Shown here: piece by piece, positions 47,117 to 58,199 of the stretch | Position numbering within the stretch: position 1 is the first letter of the stretch | How the letters are laid out: each line of letters starts with the position of its first letter | Source of the DNA: Stichopus chloronotus | Taxonomy: Eukaryota; Echinodermata; Holothuroidea; Aspidochirotida; Stichopodidae | Reading direction: 5' to 3' | NCBI GenBank assembly: GCA_021234535.1 | Contig: CM037838.1 | Location: forward strand, 13,223,680 to 13,287,679 | Length of the DNA: 64,000 nt | Program-made: the position numbers and the translations under genes | Notes under the pieces: generated by a model | Told to the model about the DNA's origin: nothing | What the model saw: the letters and a program-made list of their open reading frames with translations, nothing else | Databases searched by the model: none

Positions 47117-48059
47117 TATCGCGTTCCTTGCCAAATACGATATCTCAAGAAGAGGAGCTTGGCATTTATTACACAAAGAAAACAAAACTTAAGTTTTGAA
47201 TTTTTCTTAACTTGACGTCCCCTAGCTAATATTCATGAGTGTCTCGTGCCTCTCCATAGCTTTGCAGATGGACTGTTCTTGGTTGAAGATCATTAGCGTT
47301 TATCTACAGAGTTAACTTCAGTTAAGATAACCTTTGACAAGACAACATTAATTATTTCAGATAAGTAGGAATAGGCATAAAATACACGCCCATGAATATT
47401 ATCTAGGAGACATCGAGATTAGAAAAACACAATTTTTTCGTTCTACTAAGACTTTTTATGACAGATTGTACCATTGTGCCATATTTTTCCCACAAATCTG
47501 TTAAGAACATATTATTATAGACATTAAGGAGAAAGAACGTGGAACAGTTAATTAAAATATATGTCATAACTACTCTCCTTCTTTAAGAAATTGCCCACAA
47601 TGGCTAGGTAAAGATAAAAATAAAAACCCTTAAAAAATGCATACAAAGGGGCTCTTTTGATCACGTTGAGATAATTTTCTAACACCTGGTAAATTTGCGA
47701 TAATTTTGGAATCGTGATGAAAGCTCTTCAGAGACTACGTTGTAAAATTTTCTCAGGCGAGAGCAAGCTTGATGGCAAACAACTGTCTGTTTTGGAATCT
47801 GCTGATACACCGTTACATCGACCATCTAATCACGAGGGAAAAAAAAGGTTAGTAGTAGTATAATATGACATGTTTGAAGGAAAAGCATAAATGTGACTTC
47901 AATGATAGATGGCCGGAGTAAATGTTTGTATCCCCAGGGTGGTGGTTGGAATATTGACATAGCACGGTCGGGTTATTGTTAATGAAGCATTATTCTCAGG
48001 CTGCCAGCTTGAAAATGTTCAGACATGATATCAGCTGCATTTACAATATCCTACATTGT

Positions 48060-48125
48060 CAGGCCCGTAGCCAAGGGGGGTCGGAGGGGTCGAACGACCC
48101 ACCCCAATTTGAGGAAGGTCCATTT
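48060..48125. mobile_element. hAT-like left terminus
   Basis: CAGGCCCGTAGCCAAGGGGGG matches the common hAT end CAGxxxCGTAGCCAAGG, followed by GGGTCGAACGACCC. The partner end was not found. Confidence 0.45.
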
Positions 48126-48369
48126 TCCAGCCCTGTGTTTGAAGTGTCAGCTATGAAATATTATCTTGACATATTGAGGCCGAATTTCCGTTCCATTTTA
48201 GTAGTAAGATAAAACATTTCCACTTATGTCATAAAATGTGTACAGGCCCAAACTGACAAAAATATCTCATCACCACATACAGGTACGTATACTGTGTGGG
48301 GTGATGAGATAATAAGCTCAAACGCGCATTCATGGTTACGTCATTGTGGAAGTGGGTACCATTGAACTA

Positions 48370-48560
48370 GACACAATACAAAGCCCGGGACACACTGCCA
48401 CGACAACCTGTGACGCGACGGCGACCACCCAAGCGTCTGCTGTAGTCGTGGCGGTGTGAGCGGTTTCACGACTAGAGTTCAGTTGTGTCGTAAGCCGTCG
48501 CCGGGCCCGATTAAATATGTTCAATTGTAGTCGGGTGCAGTCGGTACATTTTAAGCCCTG
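48370..48560. repeat. GC-rich CGACGGCGACC repeat
   Basis: A local GC-rich block with inverted GTCGTGGC / GCCACGAC-like words in an AT-rich setting, directly before another hAT-like end. Probably transposon-derived. Confidence 0.4.
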
Positions 48561-48594
48561 TTCAAACCGCCAAGACTTCTAAAGAGTGTCTACT

Positions 48595-48660
48595 CAGGCG
48601 CGTAGCCAAGGGGAGGGGGGGGGGCGAAAGAGGCGACCCCCCATGGCCATATTGTGGTAC
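48595..48660. mobile_element. hAT-like left terminus
   Basis: CAGGCGCGTAGCCAAGGGGA with a poly-G run, similar to the end at 48060. The partner was not found. Confidence 0.45.
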
Positions 48661-49093
48661 TTTTTTAGGAATTACCCAGAAGTACCCAGGAGCAAAGGCA
48701 TGGCCAGGGAAAGGAGAGCGAATAGGGCGACCCTGCTTGATTTCATTTTCGCTTTTTTTCCAGCGATATCGCTAAATAGTAATTCCCTTGATTTATGCGG
48801 CAGGCTTACCATGGCAGGGGTGGAATGCAGGATTGGGAGCATGTATGCATGCATGTAAAACACCCAGGAAGGGCCGTTTTCTACTATCTGAGTGGTTTGT
48901 AAAGCCAAACGTTTCTTTGAATGCTCATCTCGGCATTGCATCATTTTTCACAGACTAACTGTTTTCTCAGTAATTGAGAAATCGTAGACATGAGATCTAG
49001 ATTTCAAAGCTGGGTTCATGCAACTGAAAAGACTTGGAAAAAACTATTTCCTGCCGTCTGGGGGTTTGTAAAACTCAAAATTTTCTTCTACGC

Positions 49094-49157
49094 TCCGCGC
49101 CAACCGATGGTGGCGCTCCGCTTAGATAGCTTCACCAGTTCGCACCCCCCCCCCCCT
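49094..49157. repeat. GCGCTCCGCTT dispersed repeat, copy 2, with poly-C tract
   Basis: CGCTCCGCGCCAACCGATGG, then GGCGCTCCGCTTAGATAG, followed by CACCCCCCCCCCCC. Related to 28681-28745 and 55172-55215. Confidence 0.55.
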
Positions 49158-49749
49158 TGGCATATTCTTCTTTGTAATTTGTCTACGACAGAAGGTCCTT
49201 TGTAGTCCTCTGAGATGCTCCAGGTTGCGGGAAATTCCCAGATTTTAAAAAATCCGGGAAAAATGCCCCCGGACCACCTGGCAACTGCATGCTTACGGCA
49301 CGCACCAGCTGCTTCCGTATTTGGAAAGAGGTCCACATCTTGGAAAAAAGACCCACCCATCCACATGGGCTGGCTACTGGCCTGAAATCATATGGCCCCA
49401 TGTATGGATTCACCTAGTACATGGGGCACTTGTTGGAATGTTACCAAGGTACTAATCTGTTGCACTGAATGAGCGTACGTATATGTGACTCACACGTACA
49501 GTACAAGTGTAGTGTATAGTACCCATACCTCATACTGTATGTTACCAGAGTAACCATTTCTGTGACATACAGATGCAAGTTCCGTTGATCATGGCGCTGT
49601 TCTTCTCACTGAAACTGACCAGTTTCTAATCCCATTAGAAACCGGGATCAATTATGTTGCAGACCGGCATTTATGAATGTGGCCTTGCTAAGGTTCTTTA
49701 CGTGACGTCACTGCGTTTCAATTTACTGGCCATGTACATCACTGAGCTA

Positions 49750-50080
49750 TGCGCAGAAGATGCTTGTTGATACAAGCGCGCGACACGCGGCGTCAGTTAC
49801 AGTTGTTGAACGGCGAGGCGGACAGCGCAGTTATGTCCGTGAGGAACCTCTGTTTACATCCCTACCACTGCTGGAAACTCCCTTTAGGAAGAGTCGCCAA
49901 GATATAACATTTTTAATCACAACATATCGGGTAATTCAGAGCATTATATTAGTCTCATTTCTCACTTAAAAGTGACCAACTTAAAGGAACATAGAATGAA
50001 AGTTTTCATTTCGATAGTTCACACATTCGTGGTATATTGATATTGTAACAAGGTTTTCAAACAGTTTGCATCAGTGGAAC
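49750..50080 (+). promoter_or_regulatory. Probable promoter / 5' UTR region of the LsmAD gene
   Basis: The 330 bp before the first ATG are locally richer in CpG (GCGCGCGACACGCGGCGTC, ACGGCGAGGCGGACAGCGC) than the surroundings and contain no dispersed repeat. No TATA box at a convincing position was seen. Transcription start is not determinable from sequence. Confidence 0.3.
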
Positions 50081-50384
50081 ATGATGGCCAGCAGGAGGCT
50101 TAATGCGCCAGCACATCGAGCAAAGCGCGCATTCATTTGTTCTACGTGTAAACACCTCTGTTGCGTCACACACAACATTGTTTGGTTTGTTTACAAAGTG
50201 AGAGTGACTACGTTAATGTACAACCACTTCATATCGATATATACAACGACCAAGCTGTATTATCTACGCGAAGAATTTGGAACAATGTTCCCGCTTTATT
50301 TTTGGTTATTCGTAATTGCTGACGTTTCTTACTTTCTCCTTGAGACTGTCAACTTAGTAATTCGAGGGAGAAGAAGTGAAGCCG
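50081..50384 (+). CDS. LsmAD gene exon 1
   Basis: ATGATGGCC start; ends GAAGCCG before GTAAGT (phase 1). It encodes the basic, Cys-containing N-terminus and the hydrophobic segment. An internal ATG at 50284 starts exactly at that segment and is a plausible alternative start. Confidence 0.55.
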
Positions 50385-53300
50385 GTAAGTATCTGGCTCT
50401 TTTCTAACAGGACATGGCAATAAAAGGTTACGTTTTGTTTATGATATCCCCATCTCCACGATTGCCCCAGCCACCGGTTGTAGAATAGCCTAGTTGGATA
50501 TGTTTGCAACAGCGATTGATATTAAAAGTCCACTCCTACATCCGAGTTTAGGATTAGTGCATCTAATCTCTCGAACATGAAATCTATAGTGTCAGCCTGA
50601 TACACGTTACTATGTCAGGGCTGTTCTGAAAGTCTAAGTTTTAACATTCATGTAGCGAACCATCAATAATGACAAAATATGAAAACTATTTTACAATTGT
50701 ACTTGCGACGTTATAACTGAAATGGAACAAGAGTATTGCAATAAATCAGGCCATAGGCCATGTGTTATCTTCTTAAGGGATATAGACGAACACCCATCCT
50801 CACTCTACGGGCTCAGTGATTCGTGGCACATGGAATTTGTATCGTGATGAAGATGAGATGATGATTTAACTGCTTTTATTTAGCAAAATACTTTACACCG
50901 ACAGATACCATGGAGTAAAACCAAAGTTTCCTTTATGTTTGATTCTTTGTGGAAGAAATTCAAACTTAACTATTCTGGGTAGATTGAAGGATTCTTAGGA
51001 TTATATGTTTACCGTCAATTTGATTTCTACACCGGTGCTCCATCATTGTCTTCGCAGAAACTTAAAGGATGGCTTCACACATTTGGGAGGCGTTTGTGGG
51101 GGCGTAGACCTCTCTTTTTATACAGTAGACTGCAACATATTATGTTCCCCCCCCCCCCCACTCTTTGTAACCTGAAAATTAAAAACGGTACACCATTCTG
51201 TGTTCCAAGGGAGAAAGAATGATTTTCAGATGAAATTGCAAGGCCAGAGGAATTGGAGAGTGCCATTTCCTGAAATTTGAGGATTCTATAAACCCCCCCC
51301 CCCCCCATGAAAAATCTGGTCATGCCACTTTAGGAGAGAAAGCCAGAACCCCCCCCCCCCCCTCCTCCCTCTCTTCTCCGATCATTTCCAATATCCTATT
51401 AACGTACGTGGCTCTAAACTGAGAACATTATATGTTCTGTTTTGCGACTACCTAAACTACTACTAATATATGACGTCATTACTTTTTATAGAAGCCGTCC
51501 CCGAGGAGGCTTTGAAGAGGACGATGATGAAGCTCATCCGTCAGCTTCGACGGGGTTGGTTTATTTATTCCTTTGTCAACTTCATTACAGTTTATTTGTG
51601 TGTATTGTGTCATTTGAGTGGATTACGTAAAGCTTATAAGTCGATGCGCATGTCGTGTGGAAATAAATTTAGATCTGGGCATAATCTCGAACTTCGTATT
51701 GCATACCGCAGTTATTACATCCTCGTATATCAGGAGATATCAAACAAAGCAACTTTCTTGATTCGATCTTGTGAGGTTGTTTATCCATGTTTGTAACAGC
51801 AATTATTCATAAAAAGGTCATTATCTCATTTAGACTCTCAAAGACCCTCAAAGACTCTAGTCACAGTATACAGATTCGACACAATAAAGTGTTTTAGTTT
51901 CCCAATGAGCATTTACCATTTGCATAGCCTGCTCTCCGCTTGCTGCATACATCCGTCTACTAAGGTACAAAATAACACATGTGAAGCACAGTTGTCACAC
52001 CAAATTGCCAACTATGATAAGCGGCAAATGGGGTGGCCAGAAAGCAATATAAAATATAGCATTGATTACAATTTATATCACCTTAAAGTAGTATAATGGA
52101 CTAAATAGCACAGCTGGTATCAAGTTTTCTTTGGGATGGCGAGGCAACTCTGAGCATCCGTAAATTATACTTCCCAGCTCGTCTCTTAGGATCGAGTAAC
52201 TCGAGTCTCCTTCGTTGGCGAATCATTGTTGCTGGTAATAAAATGAACTGACGGTGTTATTGTTCGTTGCAGAAAACGTCCACCTCAAAACTACGAACAG
52301 GACGTTAAGAAGAAGACTCATGCGTCAGATCAAACGGAGTAAGTTCCTTAAAATACTGTTTTAGGTAGCAACTTAGAACATATCACCCACTGGAACTGCT
52401 AACTGATTGAAGGTAATTTCTCTCTTGTTCATCGAGTGATAGTGACGTCTCAAACAGACATAAATAGTCTAATCTTTGTTTCCTGCCTTTGCTGTTTTCC
52501 CGTTCCTGTCATATGATGCCATCATACCATGTGACAACCTTTAATATAAAAAAAAACGTTAGAAATTATTAACTACCCATTGCCGTTATCAATTCTCTCC
52601 GTAGGGAACACTCATGTTCGACAAAAGAATCTGACTCAGCGTCCTCTTGCAGAGACCAACACCGAGAAGGTGAGAAGATCAAACTCTAAATCCCTCGCCC
52701 TTGAAACCATAGTAACCCAACAAAACTCAATTATTTCGATTAAATGTTGTGAGTAGTGATTTGAATTTAACCGAGCAGATTCCTACACGGTTGTCCGTGA
52801 ATTAACTTCGGAATCCAAATCCAAAATGGTAACAGAAACTACTTTTGAGAGAAAATAATTTTGAGTAGAAACATTCTTGAGTCGAATAATTCACAGTGTT
52901 AACTCTCTTGTTTATATGTTATTTTCTGTTAGGACCAGATTGCAGATGAAAATGACCTTATTTTCAGCCACATCTTGACTAAACCCCATGATACTGACCT
53001 TTGCTTGACCTTGACCACGTGAGTATCTTTCACTGTGTGTTCCATTTATGAAACTGTAACTGTTTTTTATTAACATCTACGTATGTCCAAATTATGCATG
53101 TCCACGTCATAATACGATGAACCCCCTAATAACATTTTGCCTGATTATTTTCAGGGACTCACCGGACACAAAACTGAACAATGTTCTCAACACAGTTCCG
53201 TTCGGCCTTCCATGCTACAAAGTTGACGTCACTGGTAATTTGATTGAATTTATCGAACTCACAATAGTACAGGGATAACTTCACTAAATATATTTTTCTT

Positions 53301-56300
53301 TTTAATGTCAATATTGGGTCGAATAGCTAAGATAATGAAAAAAATATTTTTCTTCCACATTTCAAGATTCTTCCATAAATGAATCTGTTACAAGTGGGTT
53401 GCCTTTGAGACTGAGTAGGGATAATGATAAAAGAATGACGATCTCTAAAGGAAATATTAAGTTGAAAATGCACCAACATGGCATACAAAGAAAATAACTT
53501 TAATGATTGTTCAACTAATCAGTCTTACCAATAAGCATCAGCAGGACCTTTATCTCCTAAAAAGAGGAAAGGGTAAAAGCTGAATTATGAAAAGTTTCGG
53601 TGAATAACTGATTCTTGAGTAATAAATAACTGAATTTCTATCTGTCGGCAACTTATTTCTTGAACGAAGACTACCATCTTGATTTATTTGGAATACTCTA
53701 TAATTCTGTGTTCATTAGTATTTGTTTAATGAATATGATTATTTTGCTTCAAGACCATGGCACTTACAATTCTGTGCTTCTTTTCTTTTTCAATAGCTGC
53801 CACTCACGTTGCTCGGGTATTTCAAACCATGATTTCAGCTGTGAACACGTGTCTTTACCATCAAAGATACTTTGAATACCCTAGACGAGACATCAAACAT
53901 GGATTGAACACAGGAATGGCAGTTGTTCTGTATCGGCCGCAGGACTTCCACGGGTTGACCCTTGACCTCACAAGTGAGTTCATATGTATTTTATAGCCTG
54001 TATTTTTCTTGAATGGACATATCGTTTTGTTTTCCTCCACGACTATTTGGACGTCACCAATTTTCCATCAATTCATATTTGGAAAAGTCTTAATTATTAA
54101 ACAGATGCCTGAATCTGCTTCAGAAATGTTTAGAAGGGGCTTGAAATCGACTAAACAGGTCAGAGCCATCTGTGTGACTCTGTACCGATTACAGTGTTTC
54201 TAATTATGTTTTCCCTTTGTTTCTACAGTTGCATGTGACGTTGCACGAATGTGCAATTCAACCTCTGCTGGACCGACACACTACAAAAGATTTGCATACA
54301 TGGACGTCCCTTTAGAGCTTGTTGCTGGTATTGATGAAGATGTAAAGGTATGACATAACACTATCACTTTCAAAATAAAAGTTGCTATATTAGACAATTA
54401 AAATATTTAAATGTGCCACCTTCATAGGCAAGAATCACATTTTAATCCTACTAAAGACAATTTTTCGTGTTTGGTGTATTTTCTTTATATTGTTTTACTT
54501 CATGATTCATTGCTCTGCAAAGATGAAATGACATCCCAATTGTTTGGAAAGATAAACTACGGTGTTGTCTACTTATCATCTTCTGTGACAGCTTGTCGCT
54601 GATAAACCAGAAATGGACGACGATGAATCTATTGACGGAACCATCAGTGTGAGGTGGGTAAATGGCGCACACCATAGATTTCATTTCTTTCATTCTAACG
54701 GAGGCTACACATCCTTTAGTAGCCGATACTTTATTTCTTGATTGTAACGTCATTTTGCATCGTCTTTAGCCATCAGTCAAATATCACTTGATTCTCGGTG
54801 TCCGTTTTAAAAATTTCCGACGAGCAACTGTGACTTTCACTATTCATGAAAGTGAATTAGCATTGGTATACCCGTTTGACGAAAACTTTAGACTACCCTA
54901 TCAAATAGTGTATCACTGTTATGGATAACCTTCTCCTTAAATAGGACTATTAATGGAGTATAAGATTTAAGGGGAAGATTAATTATATCTGAGAAGACAA
55001 AAGAATGGCAAGATGTAATTACTGTTTAGACTGAAGACAGAGTGCAATTCAGATTAGCGGCGACTCTACTGGTGGACTTAGGGTCCCCGGCAGCCGAAGT
55101 GTTTAGAGGCGCCTGTGAGAATCAATTGAAGGCTGTTTCAGGCAATGTAATTTTCATCCCAAAAGTTTCTGGTACGCTCCGCGCCATCCAATGACGGTGC
55201 TGCGCTTAGTTTTCCCGAAAACCTAAGTAGAGTGTGCTATGTGATCGTGGGTGCCACTCAGTAAGCCTCGCCCCTACCCATCACCCAAAGAAAGATACAT
55301 CCCTACCCCCAAAACACCCACACTGAATCAGAGATCTTAAACCGAGATTACTGTTTTGTATTGTCATAATAGAGTACGGTGAACAAAATTACTTACAAAT
55401 ATTACTGCATTTTACTTCAGCTTGTTGTCAATGTTGTAATCAGTCATATCCATCTATACGGAATCAAACATTTCCAAAAGAATTATATTATAATTGAGAT
55501 TTGCATTGTGTTTCATATAACTTTAAGCTGCCAGCAACAGACGGATGTCCCTGAACTGAACCCATCCATGTCGAGAAAAGAAAATGACCAGTGCTCTCAA
55601 GGTAAGCTAAAATTATTCTTCCATGACACAAATTGTTTAACTTATTTTATCTTACACTTCTTCAGCCAGGAAGAGAGTAAAACTCTTAATCACATGATTC
55701 TATAAATGAAATTTATTGTTATTATTATGTGTTATTTAAAAACATATTCTTGGTTTTTAGTAATGGTATCACTGAATTCAAAACATGACATCATTCAGCA
55801 AAAAGAATGCCAATTTCATGGCTGTGTGTGGCCATATTTGTGTAACAGCAATTTCTAACATGATATAACACATGAAGGAACAAACCCTAACCATTATAGT
55901 ATGTCTCGATATCACCTCATGTTCTATCATGCAGAAAAGTTTGTTCCTGAGACATGATTTTAGCACATTACAGAAATTCTGTAAGGACTAGGTGTTGTGT
56001 AAAAGTTTTGTCTTGCGTATTGATAGATCTGAATTCTCCTATCCATGCAGTCTTCCTATATGATGAAGATTTTACTGGGCCAAAGATGTACGCCCCAGTT
56101 CGAGAATTAATCAAGTGGGAGGAACCAAGTGACGTCACTGACAGTGGCCTTGATTTATATCAGGTAAATGTTTGAGATTAATGTTCGTGAAGTTGTGCTT
56201 TGTATACTTTTTAATGTAGCCATTTAACATGTATCCAGAAGTACACATTTACATTTGGATATTTGGAGTAAGAAGTCAGGTTGATGGAGTCAGCTGTTTG

Positions 56301-57069
56301 CTGAATTTAGAACTTCGCCTAATTTTGTTTTTGTTTTTTGGGGTTTTCTTTTTTTCTTAAAGGTGGCTAGTTTTTACTGATTTCTTGCGTCTTGTTTATT
56401 CCACTACATTGTGCGACTACATCTTTCATCTTAATATGTACGTATGTATGTATGTATGTATGTATGTATGTATGTATGTATGTATGTATGTATGTATGTA
56501 TGTATGAATAAATGAAATGAGTACCCTAAGTGATACCCTATTTTGTAATAAAAACCATCAATATACATCAGCGGAGTCAAATGATTAATTATAAATGATA
56601 TGTTTCATTAACAGGGCGAAGGATGGGAAGCAACCGATATGCTTGCAACAAACGAGGCGTACTTTGGATACCGAACAACATTCAACGAGGCCATGCCCGA
56701 ATACACGTGAGTTACTGTTTACTGATCCAAACAACTTTAATTTAAAGTCTCAAATTTAGTTTAAAGTAAAAGTGGCCAAAAGTCTGAAAACATTAGGCAT
56801 AATTTGTATAGTCTTATATTTACTTTAATGTGCACAACAGTAACGTTTGTTCTTACTGTATGCTAAAGATCTTATTTATACCTTGTCCATTCAGAACCGT
56901 CTTGATTGAAGAGGACACACCAGAGTACAGACTAAGATGGGAAAGGGCATGCCGCCTCGCTGGCGAGATTGAATCTCAGAAAAGAGCTGAGCAAGAACAC
57001 CACGCTAAGCTACCCAAGAAACGAAAAAAGAAGAAGAACCGACGCACTAAAATAATCGAAATTAATTAA
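50081..57069 (+). CDS. 13-exon gene: membrane-anchor-like N-terminus, Argonaute-linker-like middle, C-terminal LsmAD domain and NLS (490 aa)
   Basis: Thirteen exons joined at GT/AG sites give one uninterrupted frame of 1473 nt; all phases match. Residues 1-101: basic start, CSTCKHLCC cluster, and a hydrophobic segment at about 69-95 ([19 protein letters not shown]). Residues 102-144: two similar Arg-rich exons ([27 protein letters not shown]). Residues 222-290: HGLNTG, then [17 protein letters not shown], weakly recalling the linker before the PAZ domain of Argonaute/PIWI proteins. Residues 403-457: [27 protein letters not shown] and [11 protein letters not shown] match the LsmAD domain of the ataxin-2 family (an RNA-metabolism protein, usually cytoplasmic). 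Residues 471-484: [11 protein letters not shown], a strong nuclear localisation signal, unusual for that family. No clear Lsm domain precedes LsmAD. Start choice between 50081, 50084 and 50284 is open. LsmAD is confident; the middle is not. Confidence 0.7.
51070..51330. mobile_element. Transposon remnant in LsmAD intron 1
   Basis: Two poly-C tracts (51147-51158, 51294-51306) and an end-like CTGGTCATGCCACTTT recall hAT-derived repeats of this genome. Orientation and limits are uncertain. Confidence 0.35.
51492..51554 (+). CDS. LsmAD gene exon 2
   Basis: Acceptor TTTTTATAG; encodes [21 protein letters not shown]; donor GTTGGT is weak, but its phase fits exon 3. The frame stays open past it, so retention is possible. 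Confidence 0.5.
52273..52338 (+). CDS. LsmAD gene exon 3
   Basis: Acceptor TTCGTTGCAG, donor GTAAGT, phases 1-1. [14 protein letters not shown] resembles exon 2, suggesting exon duplication. Confidence 0.65.
52605..52669 (+). CDS. LsmAD gene exon 4
   Basis: Acceptor CTCTCCGTAG, donor GTGAGA; encodes [25 protein letters not shown] polar sequence, ends in phase 0. Confidence 0.65.
52933..53018 (+). CDS. LsmAD gene exon 5
   Basis: Acceptor TTCTGTTAG, donor GTGAGT; encodes [18 protein letters not shown] and following residues, ends in phase 2. Confidence 0.7.
53155..53234 (+). CDS. LsmAD gene exon 6
   Basis: Acceptor GATTATTTTCAG, donor GTAATT; encodes [19 protein letters not shown]. Confidence 0.7.
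53797..53973 (+). CDS. LsmAD gene exon 7 (Argonaute-linker-like)
   Basis: Acceptor CTTTTTCAATAG, donor GTGAGT, 177 nt. It encodes [20 protein letters not shown], then [19 protein letters not shown] and LTLDLT. The order (helix with ALxxxL spacing, RxFF-like, HGL, G, Y-strand, LxLxLD-like) follows the L1 linker of Argonaute/PIWI proteins by eye; this is not proof of homology. Confidence 0.7.
54229..54347 (+). CDS. LsmAD gene exon 8
   Basis: Acceptor TTTGTTTCTACAG, donor GTATGA; encodes [20 protein letters not shown] and [19 protein letters not shown]. Confidence 0.7.
54592..54657 (+). CDS. LsmAD gene exon 9
   Basis: Acceptor TTCTGTGACAG; acidic peptide [19 protein letters not shown]. Of two possible donors only GTAAAT (at 54658) keeps the next exon open; GTGGGT 5 nt earlier leads to a TGA. 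Confidence 0.65.
55172..55215. repeat. GCGCTCCGCTT dispersed repeat, copy 3 (LsmAD intron 9)
   Basis: ACGCTCCGCGCCATCCAATG then GGTGCTGCGCTTAG, matching the repeats at 28681 and 49094. Confidence 0.55.
55535..55601 (+). CDS. LsmAD gene exon 10
   Basis: Acceptor TTTAAGCTGCCAG, donor GTAAGC; polar linker [20 protein letters not shown]. Confidence 0.65.
55860..56005. repeat. Dispersed repeat, copy 2 (LsmAD intron 10)
   Basis: Matches 31634-31835 in ordered blocks (GATATCACCTCATGTTCTA.CATGC; AGGACTAGGT). Confidence 0.5.
56051..56163 (+). CDS. LsmAD gene exon 11
   Basis: Acceptor CTATCCATGCAG, donor [25 protein letters not shown] is followed by EEPSD; IKWE fits the SUMO acceptor pattern. Confidence 0.75.
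56437..56506. repeat. (TATG)n microsatellite, LsmAD intron 11
   Basis: About 17 uninterrupted 4-bp units, 160 bp after the exon 11 donor. Confidence 0.95.
56615..56706 (+). CDS. LsmAD gene exon 12 (LsmAD, first half)
   Basis: Acceptor TTTCATTAACAG, donor GTGAGT; encodes [20 protein letters not shown] and [10 protein letters not shown], the W-D-M-NE-FG-T-YT pattern of LsmAD. Confidence 0.8.
56895..57069 (+). CDS. LsmAD gene exon 13 (LsmAD end, NLS, stop)
   Basis: Acceptor [33 protein letters not shown] then LAGEIES completes LsmAD, followed by [11 protein letters not shown] and IIEIN-stop. The short tail lacks the long low-complexity, PAM2-bearing C-terminus of ataxin-2 proteins. Confidence 0.8.
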
Positions 57070-57246
57070 AACAGACATTAAAATCAGGCATCCTAAATTA
57101 TCAAATAACTGAATTAATAATTATCTCGACTTTATCACAAAAGGTGGAATTATTATTTGTATCTGAACTGAAACTGAAAAATATGGCTCTTGTAAAATTT
57201 GAATGGAATTATATGACTGAAACAAAAGTAAAAATGAAATGCCTAA

Positions 57247-57252
57247 AATAAA
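57247..57252 (+). terminator. Polyadenylation signal AATAAA of the LsmAD gene
   Basis: AATAAA 178 nt after the stop codon, followed by T/GT-rich sequence (TGTGTTTTGTACTTT). Confidence 0.65.
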
Positions 57253-57604
57253 ATGTGTTTTGTACTTTATTGCAGTAATTACACTTTGGTTCTCAGAAAT
57301 AGAGAGTTAGGATAGCGTTTTGAAATACCTTGGTGATTCCCATTTGGTCCTTTTGTCAGTGCTGTACGATTGTGGGGTGATTGGCGCATTTGTGTGAGTC
57401 GTTTTACTCAAACCATTGAAGATATTTTCTAAGTTTCTTTTACAAAGTGTAGCATACCGTACTAAAATTATAGCCGCACAATGATGCACAACCATTCAGT
57501 CATGCACAGTAAAGTCACTATATAGACTTTCCATATACATGATACACTGTACAATAATATATACGAGAAGTACTGTCAAAGGTGAGCCATCTCGAGAGAC
57601 GGTT

Positions 57605-58160
57605 ATTAACTAGTGCGGGACCGATATCAACGATGTTACCAATGATCGATATTCCTATTCTGACTATCGGCCTATATCGATCCGATACCGATATTTTCGA
57701 AATGAGACCAACGGTACACCAGAGTAGCGTTAAGTATTCAAGTACATAAATGAAAGTTGAAACAACCTGGGGCGGGAATGGTCGAGTCGAAAGGCCATAG
57801 ATTTGTGGTTAATAACCGGTATGCCGAAAACTCCACATGCGTCATTTCCGAATTTTCGAAATGTGCGCAATAGTGCGTAACGTAACCTTCGCTCACTGCA
57901 GGGAGTCGGTGGCATATTTTTTTCTGTTACGTCGCCCTCTGTTTCCCACGTTTCGCCAGTGGTGTTCATCCGAAACGTACCACCGTATGGTATTTATGTG
58001 TCTTTTCTGTACTAAGAAACCACGGAGGTAAAGAAGAGAGAAATATCGGTTGGGTTGCACATATCGATTTCTGGGGTAAATTTGACCAATACCGGTTTGG
58101 GGACAACTTTGATGAGAAGCCTTTTTGGCCGATAGGCCAGTTCGTTAAATACCGATTGTC
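57605..58160. mobile_element. ATCGG-rich inverted-repeat element
   Basis: The left side has ATATCGGCCTATATCGATCC-type words. The right side has AATATCGGTTGGG, CCAATACCGG and GGCCGATAGGCC in inverse arrangement. The middle is unique. It resembles non-autonomous DNA transposons with subterminal repeats. Exact ends not determined. Confidence 0.45.
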
Positions 58161-58199
58161 AGTCCAACAGTGTATTAACATAATCATGTAATCATGGAC

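Noticed and set aside
49088..49413. Overlapping minus-strand frames of 76-92 aa
   Set aside because: Repeat-derived (KRSATI..WRGA also occurs at 28.7 kb); no conserved domain.
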